From: Mastigamoeba balamuthi
Lineage: Eukaryota; Evosea; Mastigamoebida; Mastigamoebidae
Reading direction: 5' to 3'
Length of the DNA stretch: 64,000 nt
NCBI GenBank assembly: GCA_902651635.1
Contig: CACRSC010000006.1
Span: 413,320 to 477,319, forward strand
Under the pieces are notes generated by a model. The model searched no databases. It was not told the origin of the DNA and worked only from the letters and a program-made list of their open reading frames with translations. How positions within the stretch are numbered: the stretch's first letter is position 1; each line of letters begins with the position of its first letter. Below, piece by piece: positions 45,008 to 54,578 of this stretch. A program made the translations under genes and the position numbers.

Positions 45008-46093
45008 CTTGCGAGAGAATACCAACAGAAATGCAGATTGCTTGCGGTCTCATATCTTGGTGACCTGTGACGCGGATGATGCAACGCTCTCCTCCGGAGA
45101 GCAAAGCAAATCAAGGGTGTCTGGTCGGTGCCGCCTCTTTCGCCGAGACACGTGGAAACGGCTCCGCATCGAGCACCGGCTGCTAGTGCATCACTTCTAT
45201 CAGTGATGCAGGTGGGATAACACGACAGGTATTGAATCCCGAAGATCATGATCAGATATCTCAATTGAAACTCGCGGACACCAAGCCCCAGATGAACATC
45301 ACACAAGAGTGCAGCCCACGCACACCATGGTGTGGCACTCAGAGGTCCCCAAGCACAAAGAGCACTCTATTTCTGATGAAGAATCTGGGCAGCATTTTTG
45401 AGATCACCGTTTGTCTTTGCCGCCAGGTCAGAAAACCACTCTTCCATATTCATTCCACATTGTTCCGCTTCCACATTTTCCATATTTCATTTTTTCACTT
45501 TGCAACACTTCCCCCTACCGAGTTTTTCCGGAAACACAACGAAGGCTCTCCGCCGTCGGTTAAAGAGACTGTGCTGCAAACGAGAAGTGCTCTCTCCACC
45601 TCCCGGCCTGTTGGTCCTGCATGCGGGGGAAAACGTTTGCATCGAGGGGTGTGTGCGAGCGCACGGAGAAGTGTGGGCCGTGGCGCGGCGAAGCCACGGT
45701 GTTCCTGGCAACGTAAAAGGGTTATTTCACCAACGCCGTGGCTGTTTTGAGTTCCCCCGTCTACGTGACCGTGCACGTGACGAATGGTGACCATCCCACG
45801 ACTGTGTGTTGTCGTGTGCAGGTCCCGTGTTGCCATGTTGCTAAGGCCACAAGTCAATGATGCTCGAACGCCTATGGCCTGGTTCGTATGCAGGGCTCAT
45901 TGTTCAATGGCGACCTTGCATATCATTTCGTAATAAGGAATGGGTAGAGTGGGCCTCAAACAAGGCCAACAAACCGATATGACGGGTGTCCAGCAGTATT
46001 GCGTGTTCTCACGGCGTCTGCGCAAATAGCGCCACCAAGCACGCGCTGCGTTGTACCGAAACGAGCTTATTGCCCTACTTTCGCCGAGGACGA
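45008..46093. other. 1.1-kb intergenic interval with a hairpin
   Basis: No gene is supported; the longest frame is Phe/His/Arg-rich and motif-free. A perfect 9-bp stem with a 6-base loop lies at 45187-45195 / 45202-45210 (TGCATCACT ... AGTGATGCA). AAGATATGAG, upstream of the protease ATG on the minus strand near 45053-45059, may be its promoter element. Confidence 0.5.
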
Positions 46094-48205
46094 CTAGTTG
46101 GGGAACCACTGTACAGACTCGAGCGCCTGCGCGGTCTTCCCCGGCTCCTGTGTGTACACCGTGTTCGACGCCTTGCGCGCCTGCTGCTGCTGCTCCGCCT
46201 GCATCTTCTCCGCCTCTGCCCATGCGCGGGCGCTCCCCGCGCTCAGCGAGCGCCGGTGGTGCCGCCCCGTGGGCTCCGCGCTCGGGGGCCCCGGTATCGT
46301 CTTGGACGAGGGCTTGTGCTTCCTGCTGTGCGGCGACGCCGGCGGCGGCGGCAGCGTCCCCGAGAGCTTCATCGCGTGCTGGGGCACAGTGGTCGCCGGG
46401 GTGATAGAGATCGAGGGCGGCAGCGGCGGCGCCTGGTCGTGGGGGTGCGGCCATTGCACGGCTGAGCCCGCCTGGCTGGCAAAAGGGTCCTCCTGCGACC
46501 AACTCGGCGAGAACGACACAGACCCCGACCCGCGGTCGTCAGACGGCGGCGACAGCGCAAACGCGATCTGAGGCGTGTGGCACGCGGGATGCACGGCCGC
46601 CGCGGCAGGCGAGAACGCCTCCCAGGGCTCCGGGGCCGCCACGACCGGCGACACCGACCCCGAGCTGGGGTCTATCGCGTTGGCCGTCTGCGAGCGCATC
46701 AGGTTGCGGACCCTGCTCCTGTGGCCCGCAGACGGCGGCGGGGGCACAAACGCGCTGAGGAGGTTCGGGTCCGACGACGCGGCCGCGTGCTGCTTGGGGG
46801 GCGTCGCCGGGCACGACCCGGGCGTGTGCTGCTGCACCGGCGGCGAAGAGTAGCGCACGGACGTCGGGGCGAGCGCCGGCGACGAGCGGGCCATCGACGT
46901 CGTCAAGGGGCTCGCGAGGCGCGTGAGCTGCGGCGACGGGGACCGCCCGTCGCGCGAGGGGTCGCCGTGCAGCGCGACGCACTGCGCGCCCGACAAGGGC
47001 GAGGCCGAGACCGAGACCGCCGCGGGGGCCGGCGAGTGGACCGACGAGGGCCGCGTGCGCGGGACCCCGATGCGCGAGGCGTAGGGGTTGCGCGTGCCAA
47101 GTATCGAGCACACGCCGTCCAGCAGCTGGAACACATCGGGCCTCTCGTCGGGGTCCACCACAAAGACCGACTTGATCAGCCCCTTGACCTTCTCCGACAC
47201 CGCGGGCTTGCTGCCAGGCGCGAGTCAGGGAGGCCTAGACAGGCCCAGAGAGGCCCAGACAGCCGCAGGAGAGGGCGCGGAGTGCGGTGCACACGCACGA
47301 AGGGAACGAGACGTTTGCGGAGAGGATCTGCAGGGAGCCGTCGGGGAAGGGCGTCACGCCGTAGAGCATGGCGTAGAGCAGGCAGCCGAGGGCCCAGACG
47401 TCCTGGCCGAGGCCGATGGGCAGGCGGCGCCAGACGTCGACGGCCTCGGGCGCGCGGTACTCGGGGGTCGTGAGCTGCTGTATCTCGATCTCGGCGGCGA
47501 CGAGCTCCTCCTTGGTCGCGCAGCCGCGCGGCACAAACGTCGACGTGGCGCTGCCGAAGTCGCAGAGCTTGCACAGGCCCTCCTCGGACATCAGCACGTT
47601 CTCCACCTTGATGTCTGCGGATGTTGCAGCGCACACGTGTCGGCACCCCCGCGTGAGTAACTTTGTTCCACAAATATTCCTGCGCATTCTGATTGGGGAA
47701 ACTGCGGAGGGGGGGAAGGAAAGGGGGGAGCCGATGGAGGAGGAAACAAGGTGAGGGGGCAGCAGGGGCAGCAGCAGCACCTCTGTGCGCCATCGGCGGC
47801 GACAGCGAGTGTATGTGCGCCACAGCCTCGCAGACCTGGGCAAACAGCTTCAGCACGTGCTCCTCGTCCCTGCCCCCAGAGAGTACCACCCACGTCAGTA
47901 AGGGGGCAGTGAAGGGGGAGAGAGAGAAGGAGAGAGAGAGAAGGCAGAGGACAGTCAAGGGGGAGAGGGGGAGTTGGCTGGGCACGCACCGCGGGCGCTT
48001 GCTGAGGTGGGCTGCGAGGCTGACGGGGCAGTGCTCGAGCAGCGCCAGGACCTCGTGCGGGTCGCTGCTGCCGCTGCCGGCCCTCTTGGTCGTCCCGTGC
48101 AGCGTGCAGACGTTCCTGTGCCCGCTGGCCCTCTGGTGCGCGCTCATCTCGGCCTCTATCGCCTGCGCGCGGGAATCCCACGGGGCCAGCAAGCAGGCAG
48201 GTGCC
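46094..48205 (-). CDS. NAK/AAK1-type Ser/Thr kinase, N-terminal lobe lost in gap
   Basis: Visible exons 48162-47990, 47869-47781, 47614-47299 and 47210-46094 encode 564 residues of a numb-associated-kinase-like protein. The alphaC helix (AIEAEMSAHQRASGHRNV), hinge, catalytic MAHRDIKVENVL, LCDFGSATS, the NAK-type long activation segment ending TTPEYRAPE, DVWALGCLLYAMLYG and CTERPDV-like DPDERPDVFQLL are present. The glycine loop and catalytic lysine lie beyond the single N at 48206, so the gap hides real sequence. The ~340-residue tail is Pro/Ser-rich with DPF (EDPFAS) and NPF-like motifs typical of clathrin-adaptor binding. Such kinases phosphorylate AP-1/AP-2 subunits in endocytosis; this role is inferred. 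Confidence 0.85.
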
Positions 48206-48206
48206 N
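48206..48206. other. Assembly gap (1 N) between two truncated genes
   Basis: To the left the kinase lacks its 5' exons; to the right the ADP-ribosylglycohydrolase-like gene lacks its 3' part. Unlike the other gaps, no direct repeat flanks this one, so the single N must stand for missing sequence of unknown length. Confidence 0.8.
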
Positions 48207-48661
48207 CCGGCGGGGTCGGCGTCGACGGGCGGGGCGCTGGCGGCCACTTCGGCGCCGGCGTCGTCGAGGTGGGCTGCGCTGAGGACGCGGGCCAACTCTG
48301 CGGCGTCGAAGGCGCCCGTGCAGGACCGTAGGCACTTGGCCACGCAGATTGCTGCACGAGTCTGCCCGGCGCACAGCGAGCCCCGTCAGCGGCCGAGGGA
48401 GGGAGGGGGAGGGGGAGGCAGGGGGAGACGGACGTGGCTGGTGTAGGAGGAGCGGCTGAGGCGGGACCAGAGGGCGCGGAGCTGCGGGAGAGAGGCGGGC
48501 AGCGAGGAGGGGGCCAGAGCGGCGGCGAAGTCGGCGCAGGCGGCGGCAGAGGCGCCGTCGAGGGGGGAGCAGCAGGCGTCGGCGAGCGCGGTGCCGACGA
48601 GGCAGCCCCGCATGCTGTCCTGCAGGCGCAGTCGCACCTCGCGGGCGATGGGCTGGGCCAT
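48207..48661 (-). CDS. ADP-ribosylglycohydrolase-like protein, N-terminal fragment
   Basis: Exons 48661-48434 and 48361-48207 (running into the gap) give about 127 residues. MRGCLVGTALADACCSPLDG matches the opening GCLLGxAxGDAxG block of the ARH/DraG family. SYTSHTRAAICVAKCL aligns with the YTDDTxMALxxA block, and FDAAELARVL with the following FDPEDLARR segment. In canonical enzymes the two Asp of TDDT bind magnesium; here they read Ser-His, so activity is doubtful unless other residues compensate. ARH enzymes remove ADP-ribose from arginine or serine. The rest of the gene is hidden by the N at 48206. A TAATATCT element lies ~64 bases upstream of the ATG (48725-48732). Confidence 0.6.
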
Positions 48662-48887
48662 ACGGCAGACACGCGTCCAGCAGCGGCAGATCGCTCTCTG
48701 TGAGAGCTGGTGATACCCGCGCTGTAATATCTCGAGCTGAGTTGAGGAGTGGACCCGGCAGGACGGCAGGACAGGTCAGCAAGAGAATTAATTCCCGGTT
48801 CCACAAACGCGAGGACAGGAGCGGAACGGAGTGGCCAGTGACGAAACGTCGCGTCATCGCTGTGCAAGAAGCAAATTGATGTGGAAA

Positions 48888-48960
48888 GGGGGGCTAGCTC
48901 AATTGGTAGAGCGCGTGATTTGCATTCACGAGGCACCGGGATCGAAACCCGGGCTCTCCA
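48888..48960 (+). tRNA. tRNA-Ala (anticodon TGC)
   Basis: The acceptor arm GGGGGGC pairs with GCTCTCC through two G-U pairs. The D-arm/A-box TAGCTCAATTGG, anticodon stem CGTGA/TCACG with loop TTTGCAT (anticodon TGC), and T-arm CCGGG-ATCGAAA-CCCGG with B-box follow in order. The discriminator is A, there is no intron, and CCA is not encoded. A CTTTTTG run right after position 60 of the line (48961-48966) fits a polymerase III terminator. Confidence 0.96.
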
Positions 48961-49168
48961 CTTTTTGCTTCCCTCGCACCCCTTATCTCATGTTCTTTTC
49001 GACCAACCTTCCTGGGGGGTGCTCCTCGGCCGAACACGCAATGTGGCCTCTGTCCGCTCGCAAAACGTCACCAGACGGGTCTCCGGGCGTGTGGCCCAAG
49101 AGGCTTTTCGAAATCTGCTGAGATATTCGTAACTCTCGTTTGCCCCCGCCCCGTCCGTCCCTGCGCAC

Positions 49169-51054
49169 ATGTCCTCGCCCCGCGGGACGAGCCAGAGGCC
49201 CCGCTCGCCTCTCGCCGAGCGGTGCTGCCCCTCCTCCCCCGCCGACGCCGCGTGCGAGCCGCAGCCCAAGCGCACGCGCACGGCCTCCGTGTCCCCCGCG
49301 CCTCCGCCGCAGTCGTTGTCGCAGCCACCACAGCCGCCCGCTGCCTCGGGCGCCGCCGAGTGGTCGTGGATCGACGCGGGCGTCGCCTCGGGCGCGGCGG
49401 CGGCGGCGCTGCCACAGGACCCGCCCGGCGAGACGGCGCAGGCGACGGTGTGGCCCGACATGCGCGCCCACATGTTCCCTCTGCCGCTGCCCGACGCCCT
49501 CGTCGCCCGCGCAGCAGCGGCAGCGGCCGGCGAGCAGCAGCAGCAGCAGAGGGGGGCGGCGGCGCGCATCGTCGAGGTGAACGCGGACCTGCTGCAGTCG
49601 GGGGCGGACGTCATTGTGCACTGCTGCAACTGCCAGCACAGGATGGGGGCAGGGGTGGCGCTGGAGATCAGGAGGAGGTGGCCCGAGGTCTACGAGGCGG
49701 ACCTCAGGACGCCGGTGGGCGACGCCAGGAAGCTGGGCTGCTGGAGCGCGCGGCTGGCGGCGCGGGACGGGCCCGTGGTCGTCAACCTCTACGGGCAGCT
49801 GGCGTACGGGTCCGCCAGGAGCCGCAGGTGGGTGTCGTACAGCGCCGTCAGGACCGGCCTCGTCAGGCTCCTCAACACCCTCCGCAAGCAGGTTTGCTCA
49901 GAGCAGACGCACACAACGCGGTGCGATGCTGTGCCCCAAGCTCAGTTGCGCGCCCCCCGCAGTTGGGCGAGGGCGGGGTGCAGAGCATCAAGATCGCGAC
50001 GTACTGGCTGGGCTGCGCGAGGGCTGGCGGCAACTCCGGGGTCGTGATGCGAATATTCGAGGAGGTCTTTGCTGGGCTACAGGTCCGAGTGTTCAACCTG
50101 CAGAGCAGGCTCCCGCTCGCCGAGGCCCCATTCTGGCCGGTCTCCCCGATAGTTGCTCAGCGAGTCATCTCCCCGAGCGCCACGCAGCCGCAGCAACCGC
50201 AGCAGCCGCAACAGCCGCAGCAGCCGCAACAGGCGCCCACAGAGGAAAGAACAGACACGGCTCAGGCGTCGCAGGACTGCACCCCTGGCGCCGAGGTGCC
50301 CCATCAGACTTCGCAGCCGCCCTGGTCGAGCGAGAACTCCACGACAGCAGCAGCACAACAGCAGGGAACCAAAGAGGATCAGGAAGAGGCGCAAAAACCA
50401 GAGCAGAAGATGCCCGAGAGCAGCCAGGAGCAGCAGGGGCAGCTGTCCACACAGCAGCAATCGGACATACAGTCGCTCAAGCAGACGCACAGCCGCAACG
50501 TGCAGAGGTCGAGCCACTGGTACCAGAACTGGCTCAACCCCGCGTTCCCGTGGAACCTGTGGTTCACCTGCCCCTCGTTTGTCGCGACCGGAGTTCCCTC
50601 CGACGCGACCGAGGCGGACGTCCGCGCGCTGTTCGCCCGTGACTGCACCACAGTGGTCAAGACGGGCCCCAACGCGTGGTCCGTGTTGTTTGTCAACCCG
50701 ATGACCGCCAGGTACCACGTCGACCGCATGACGAGGAGTACGCCCAGCATTCACGGCCACGAGGTTGCTCTGGAGCTCTACCCCCTGGCCCCTCCGTGCC
50801 CTCGGTATCCGTCCGCGATGCCCGCGGCGAGTGGCGCGTATCCCCAGTACACTCAGAGCTCGGGGTACCCGCAGAATCCGTATCCGCAGTACCCGCAGTA
50901 CCCTCAGTACCCCCAGTACTCCCAGCACCCACAGGCGTGCTCGCAGCCATACCAAGGGCCGCAGGCATCGAACTTGCGGGGCCAACAGGAACAGCTTACC
51001 ACATACCAGACACCAACCGCGCCATACGGCTGCTACCAGCCAGGATTCAGATGA
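49169..51054 (+). CDS. Macro domain plus RRM fusion protein
   Basis: Exons 49169-49891 and 49963-51054 give 604 aa. After a disordered leader with a basic PKRTRT patch, residues about 130-290 form a macro domain: IVEVNADLLQSGADVIVHCC, RMGAGVALEIRRRWPEVYE, VVVNLYGQLAYG and the closing IKIATYWLGCARAGGNSGVV. This is the ADP-ribose-binding fold; the HCCN and MGAG segments are closest to the TARG1/ALC-type loops. A Gln/Pro-rich linker (QPQQPQQ repeats) leads to an RRM-like domain (about 470-545: FVATGVPSDATEADVRALFA, WSVLFVNPMTARYHVDRM). The tail has YPQ repeats. It may bind ADP-ribosylated RNA or RNA-binding proteins (inference). AGATATT lies ~41 bases upstream of the ATG (49122-49128). Confidence 0.85.
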
Positions 51055-51139
51055 ACGTGACATCGCTTTCAACAAAAACAGGCATACGTGCCAACATCTG
51101 ATTGATTGCCGAAGCTCTCGTCCTTCCGGAAATGTGTCC

Positions 51140-54100
51140 TCATGGCAATCGAGTTACGGTGACAGCGAACGCAATCGATGTCACGACCGAACCCACCAGG
51201 CCGGCTACATACGGCAGTGTTAGCAACCGGGGAAGGCGCGCTGGGAAAGCGCACCTGACAACAGAAAGATCGACCAGGACTCGCCCTTACATGGCGTCTC
51301 TTTAGCGACGATTACGACGGGTGTCGATGGGACTGTTAACACAGGTGAGAGCTTGTCAAAGTAATCGAAGTTGAAAGACCTTTCGCGACAGAGCAATCGA
51401 TGCCGCCATCTGTGGAACGGTCCCTGCACGAGCACGAATTGTCGAGCATGCATACACCCTTCTTTGTGTCACAGTAGTCGGTGCATTTCACTGCCAGAAG
51501 GGTGTCAGTAGGCGCTCCAGATGAAGTGCAGCAGAACTGAGCGATAGGGAGCAGAATTCTCCGTAGAACCCCGTGGGACACACGCAAGTCCCATCAGAGC
51601 CGCACGTCCCGTGGTCGCATCCCGAGGTCTGGCATCCTGCGGACGCTATGAGACATGCGCGACGCGCGAGTGTCGCTGGGACAGACCATCTCTTGGCCTG
51701 TAGGTGAGTGCCCTCGCTGCGCTCGCAACCCCATAGCCTGTGAGGGTACTGGGGGTCGAGTTCCGCTTGGCAGTCGCAATGATGGCCTCTCGTACGTTCT
51801 CCGAGGTCTTCGTGGCGCGTGAGACGCGCGATTGTGCACCTGGGGGTTCATACCCAGTGTGGATTGGCCGCTGCCAAGATTGCTGCAACTCCGGCAACGA
51901 GCGGCGTGGAGAAACTTGTTCCTTCGAGCGGGCCATGAGTCGACGGTCGCGCGGCAGAGGGAGGTAGGTGCCTGAGTTCTTGAAGTAGTCCGAGGTGCCT
52001 CCAGAGTTCGCGACGCTGATATCGACGCCGACGGCGACCACCTGCGAGCCCAAAGGCAGTCCCCATCAGCCGCCAGCCTCGCGCCCACGGAAGCCGCGCG
52101 CAAGAGCCCCCGCACCTCGGGCTTGAGCCGCATGTCGGCTGTGGGGCCGATCGATGTGAAGTACGCAGGGCCTCCCGACCAATCGATGGCGCCGACGGTC
52201 AGGGCTCTGCGGGAGTCCGCGGGAACGCACGTCCCTCTCCGGCCGCTGTTGCCCGCAGAGACGACGACGAGCATCCCGAGCTCGGACGCGGCGTCGCACG
52301 CGCGGGACAGGGCAGACGTTCCGTCGAGCTGCCTCCACCTGTACCACCCGCTGTAGCCCAGCGACGCGCTCACGATGCCAGCCCCGTGCTCCCTGGCCCA
52401 CTCGAGCGCGCGCACGAAGTTGTCCTCCTCAGCGGGCGTCTCCTTGCTGACCTGCGCCCCGCCCGGCGTGTCAGGGCTCGGGGGCGGACAGCGGGGGCAT
52501 CGTGGGGCTCACGTCTTCGGTGCGAGCGAGGAGGTACTCAGCTCCAAACGCAGCGCCCACGAACTTGCCGGGCACGTATCCCGCGAGCACCGACAGGACC
52601 GCAGTGCCGTGCGACCTCGGCCTCACTGCCCACGCACCATGAGCGTGAGCCAATCACCCGGCGGCCTGTGAGCAGCAGAAGAAGCGGAACAGCGCAGCAA
52701 CGCGGAAGGCGACGAGACAGAGACAGGCCGACAGGCAGCGCCCATACAGCGCCTGCGTGCGGCAGAGAGGAGACAGACAAGCGCGGGAGGAGGGGAGCGC
52801 GGCCTCGCCTTCCTTCGGGTCGCTGTCGTTGTCGACAAAGTCCCAGCTGGCGCGGACCCTGATGCCCCCGAAGCACTCGTGGGCGAGGTTGAAGCCGCTG
52901 TCGAGCACAGCGACCACCGCCCCCGTCCCGTTGAGCCCGCGCCTGTGCGCCTCCAGCACCCCCACGCCTCGAGCTGCTCCAGCGTCAGCCCGTANNNNNN
53001 NNNNNNNNNNNNNNNNNNNNNNNNNNNNNNNNNNNNNNNNNNNNNNNNNNNNNNNNNNNNNNNNNNNNNNNNNNNNNNNNNNNNNNNNNNNNNNNNNNNN
53101 NNNNNNNNNNNNNNNNNNNNNNNNNNNNNNNNNNNNNNNNNNNNNNNNNNNNNNNNNNNNNNNNNNNNNNNNNNNNNNNNNNNNNNNNNNNNNNNNNNNN
53201 NNNNNNNNNNNNNNNNNNNNNNNNNNNNNNNNNNNNNNNNNNNNNNNNNNNNNNNNNNNNNNNNNNNNNNNNNNNNNNNNNNNNNNNNNNNNNNNNNNNN
53301 NNNNNNNNNNNNNNNNNNNNNNNNNNNNNNNNNNNNNNNNNNNNNNNNNNNNNNNNNNNNNNNNNNNNNNNNNNNNNNNNNNNNNNNNNNNNNNNNNNNN
53401 NNNNNNNNNNNNNNNNNNNNNNNNNNNNNNNNNNNNNGGCTCACGTCTTCGGTGCGAGCGAGGAGGTACTCAGCTCCAAACGCAGCGCCCACGAACTTGC
53501 CGGGCACGTATCCCGCGAGCACCGACAGGACCGCAGTGCCGTGCGACCTCGGCCTCACTGCCCACGCACCATGAGCGTGAGCCAATCACCCGGCGGCCTG
53601 TGAGCAGCAGAAGAAGCGGAACAGCGCAGCAACGCGGAAGGCGACGAGACAGAGACAGGCCGACAGGCAGCGCCCATACAGCGCCTGCGTGCGGCAGAGA
53701 GGAGACAGACAAGCGCGGGAGGAGGGGAGCGCGGCCTCGCCTTCCTTCGGGTCGCTGTCGTTGTCGACAAAGTCCCAGCTGGCGCGGACCCTGATGCCCC
53801 CGAAGCACTCGTGGGCGAGGTTGAAGCCGCTGTCGAGCACAGCGACCACCGCCCCCGTCCCGTTGAGCCCGCGCCTGTGCGCCTCCAGCACCCCCACCGC
53901 CTCGAGCTGCTCCAGCGTCAGCCCGTACCCCGGCACCACCCGCCCCGCCGCGCCCGCCCGCCCCCGAGGCTCCTCGCGTGCGCCCGCCAGCGCGACGGGC
54001 CACACGCGCAGCACAGACGGCAGCGCGAGGGCCGAGCGCTCGAACGCCGGGGCGCAGGCGGCAGCGACGCCGAAGGAGGCCGCGTTGAGCCACCGCGAGG

Positions 54101-54317
54101 CGACGCGCAGCGTGGCGGGGCAGCCGGCGGCCGCGGCGGCCGAGAGGACGGCGGCGACGTGGCTGTCGCAGACGGGGGACGAGAGCGGCGGGGAGGCAGC
54201 GGCGGGGGCCGGGAGGCCGGGGCACGACTTGTGGGCGAAGGAGACCCACAGCGCTGTCGTCTCGGCGCGGCACGAGACAGCGGACGCGACCAGGAGCGCC
54301 GTAGCGAGAGCGCGCAT
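51140..54317 (-). CDS. Subtilisin-like protease with EGF-like modules and C-terminal membrane anchor
   Basis: Choosing one copy of the duplicated part gives ten exons: 54317-53741, 52625-52513, 52451-52116, 52041-51972, 51921-51854, 51798-51687, 51636-51538, 51490-51380, 51332-51255, 51204-51140. They close exactly to 542 aa. The signal peptide is MRALATALLVASAVSCRA. The S8 catalytic residues are Asp in VVAVLDSGFN, His in RSHGTAVLSVLAG, Asn in VVVSAGNSGRRG and Ser in GTSFSTPLVAG. Two EGF-like, cysteine-rich modules follow (CDHGTCGSDGTCVCPTGFYG; CDTKKGVCMLDNSCSC). A hydrophobic C-terminal segment comes last (LVGSVVTSIAFAVTV), ending in a short basic tail, so the enzyme probably sits on the cell or vacuole surface. 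Two introns (donors at 53740 and 51971) use GC. A 443-base N gap splits the gene and duplicates exon 2 and part of exon 1. Confidence 0.85.
52506..52994. repeat. Gap-flanking direct repeat, copy 1 (subtilase)
   Basis: Repeated at 53438-53927 at an offset of ~932 with a one-base indel (near 52966) and otherwise the same sequence. It stops exactly at the N run. Confidence 0.9.
52995..53437. other. Assembly gap (443 N)
   Basis: A run of undetermined bases between the two copies of the subtilase repeat. Confidence 0.99.
53438..53927. repeat. Gap-flanking direct repeat, copy 2 (subtilase)
   Basis: The second copy of 52506-52994; it continues into the true first exon and signal peptide of the subtilase. 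Confidence 0.9.
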
Positions 54318-54578
54318 CGTCGTCGTCGCCGATATTTCTGTGGGGATATTTGCGGGGATTTCCTCGCTGGGATTCGAATATCTCTCCAAAATCGAACTCC
54401 AGGCGTCAGTGGGCTGCCCAGCACCCACAGCAGCGCTACACGGAACCCTCGAGGAGTTGGATTCCACTTCCTGACGCTGCGTCATTTTGGGGGAAGAGCT
54501 CTGCCTTCCACCAGATATTAGTGCACCCCAGTCAAGTTAATCGGACCTCAGAGAGCCCACCCAACGCCAACCGCACCG
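54318..54578. promoter_or_regulatory. Bidirectional promoter with four ATATC/GATATT elements
   Basis: Between the divergent subtilase and glycosyltransferase starts lie GATATTT at 54331-54337 and 54345-54351, AATATCT at 54377-54383 and AGATATT at 54513-54519. The last is ~60 bases before the downstream ATG. This is the densest set of this element in the window. Confidence 0.6.

Noticed and set aside
45232-45790. 172-codon plus-strand frame between the cathepsin and the kinase
   Set aside because: Phe/His-rich in one part and Arg-rich in another, no upstream element and codon use unlike neighbouring genes.
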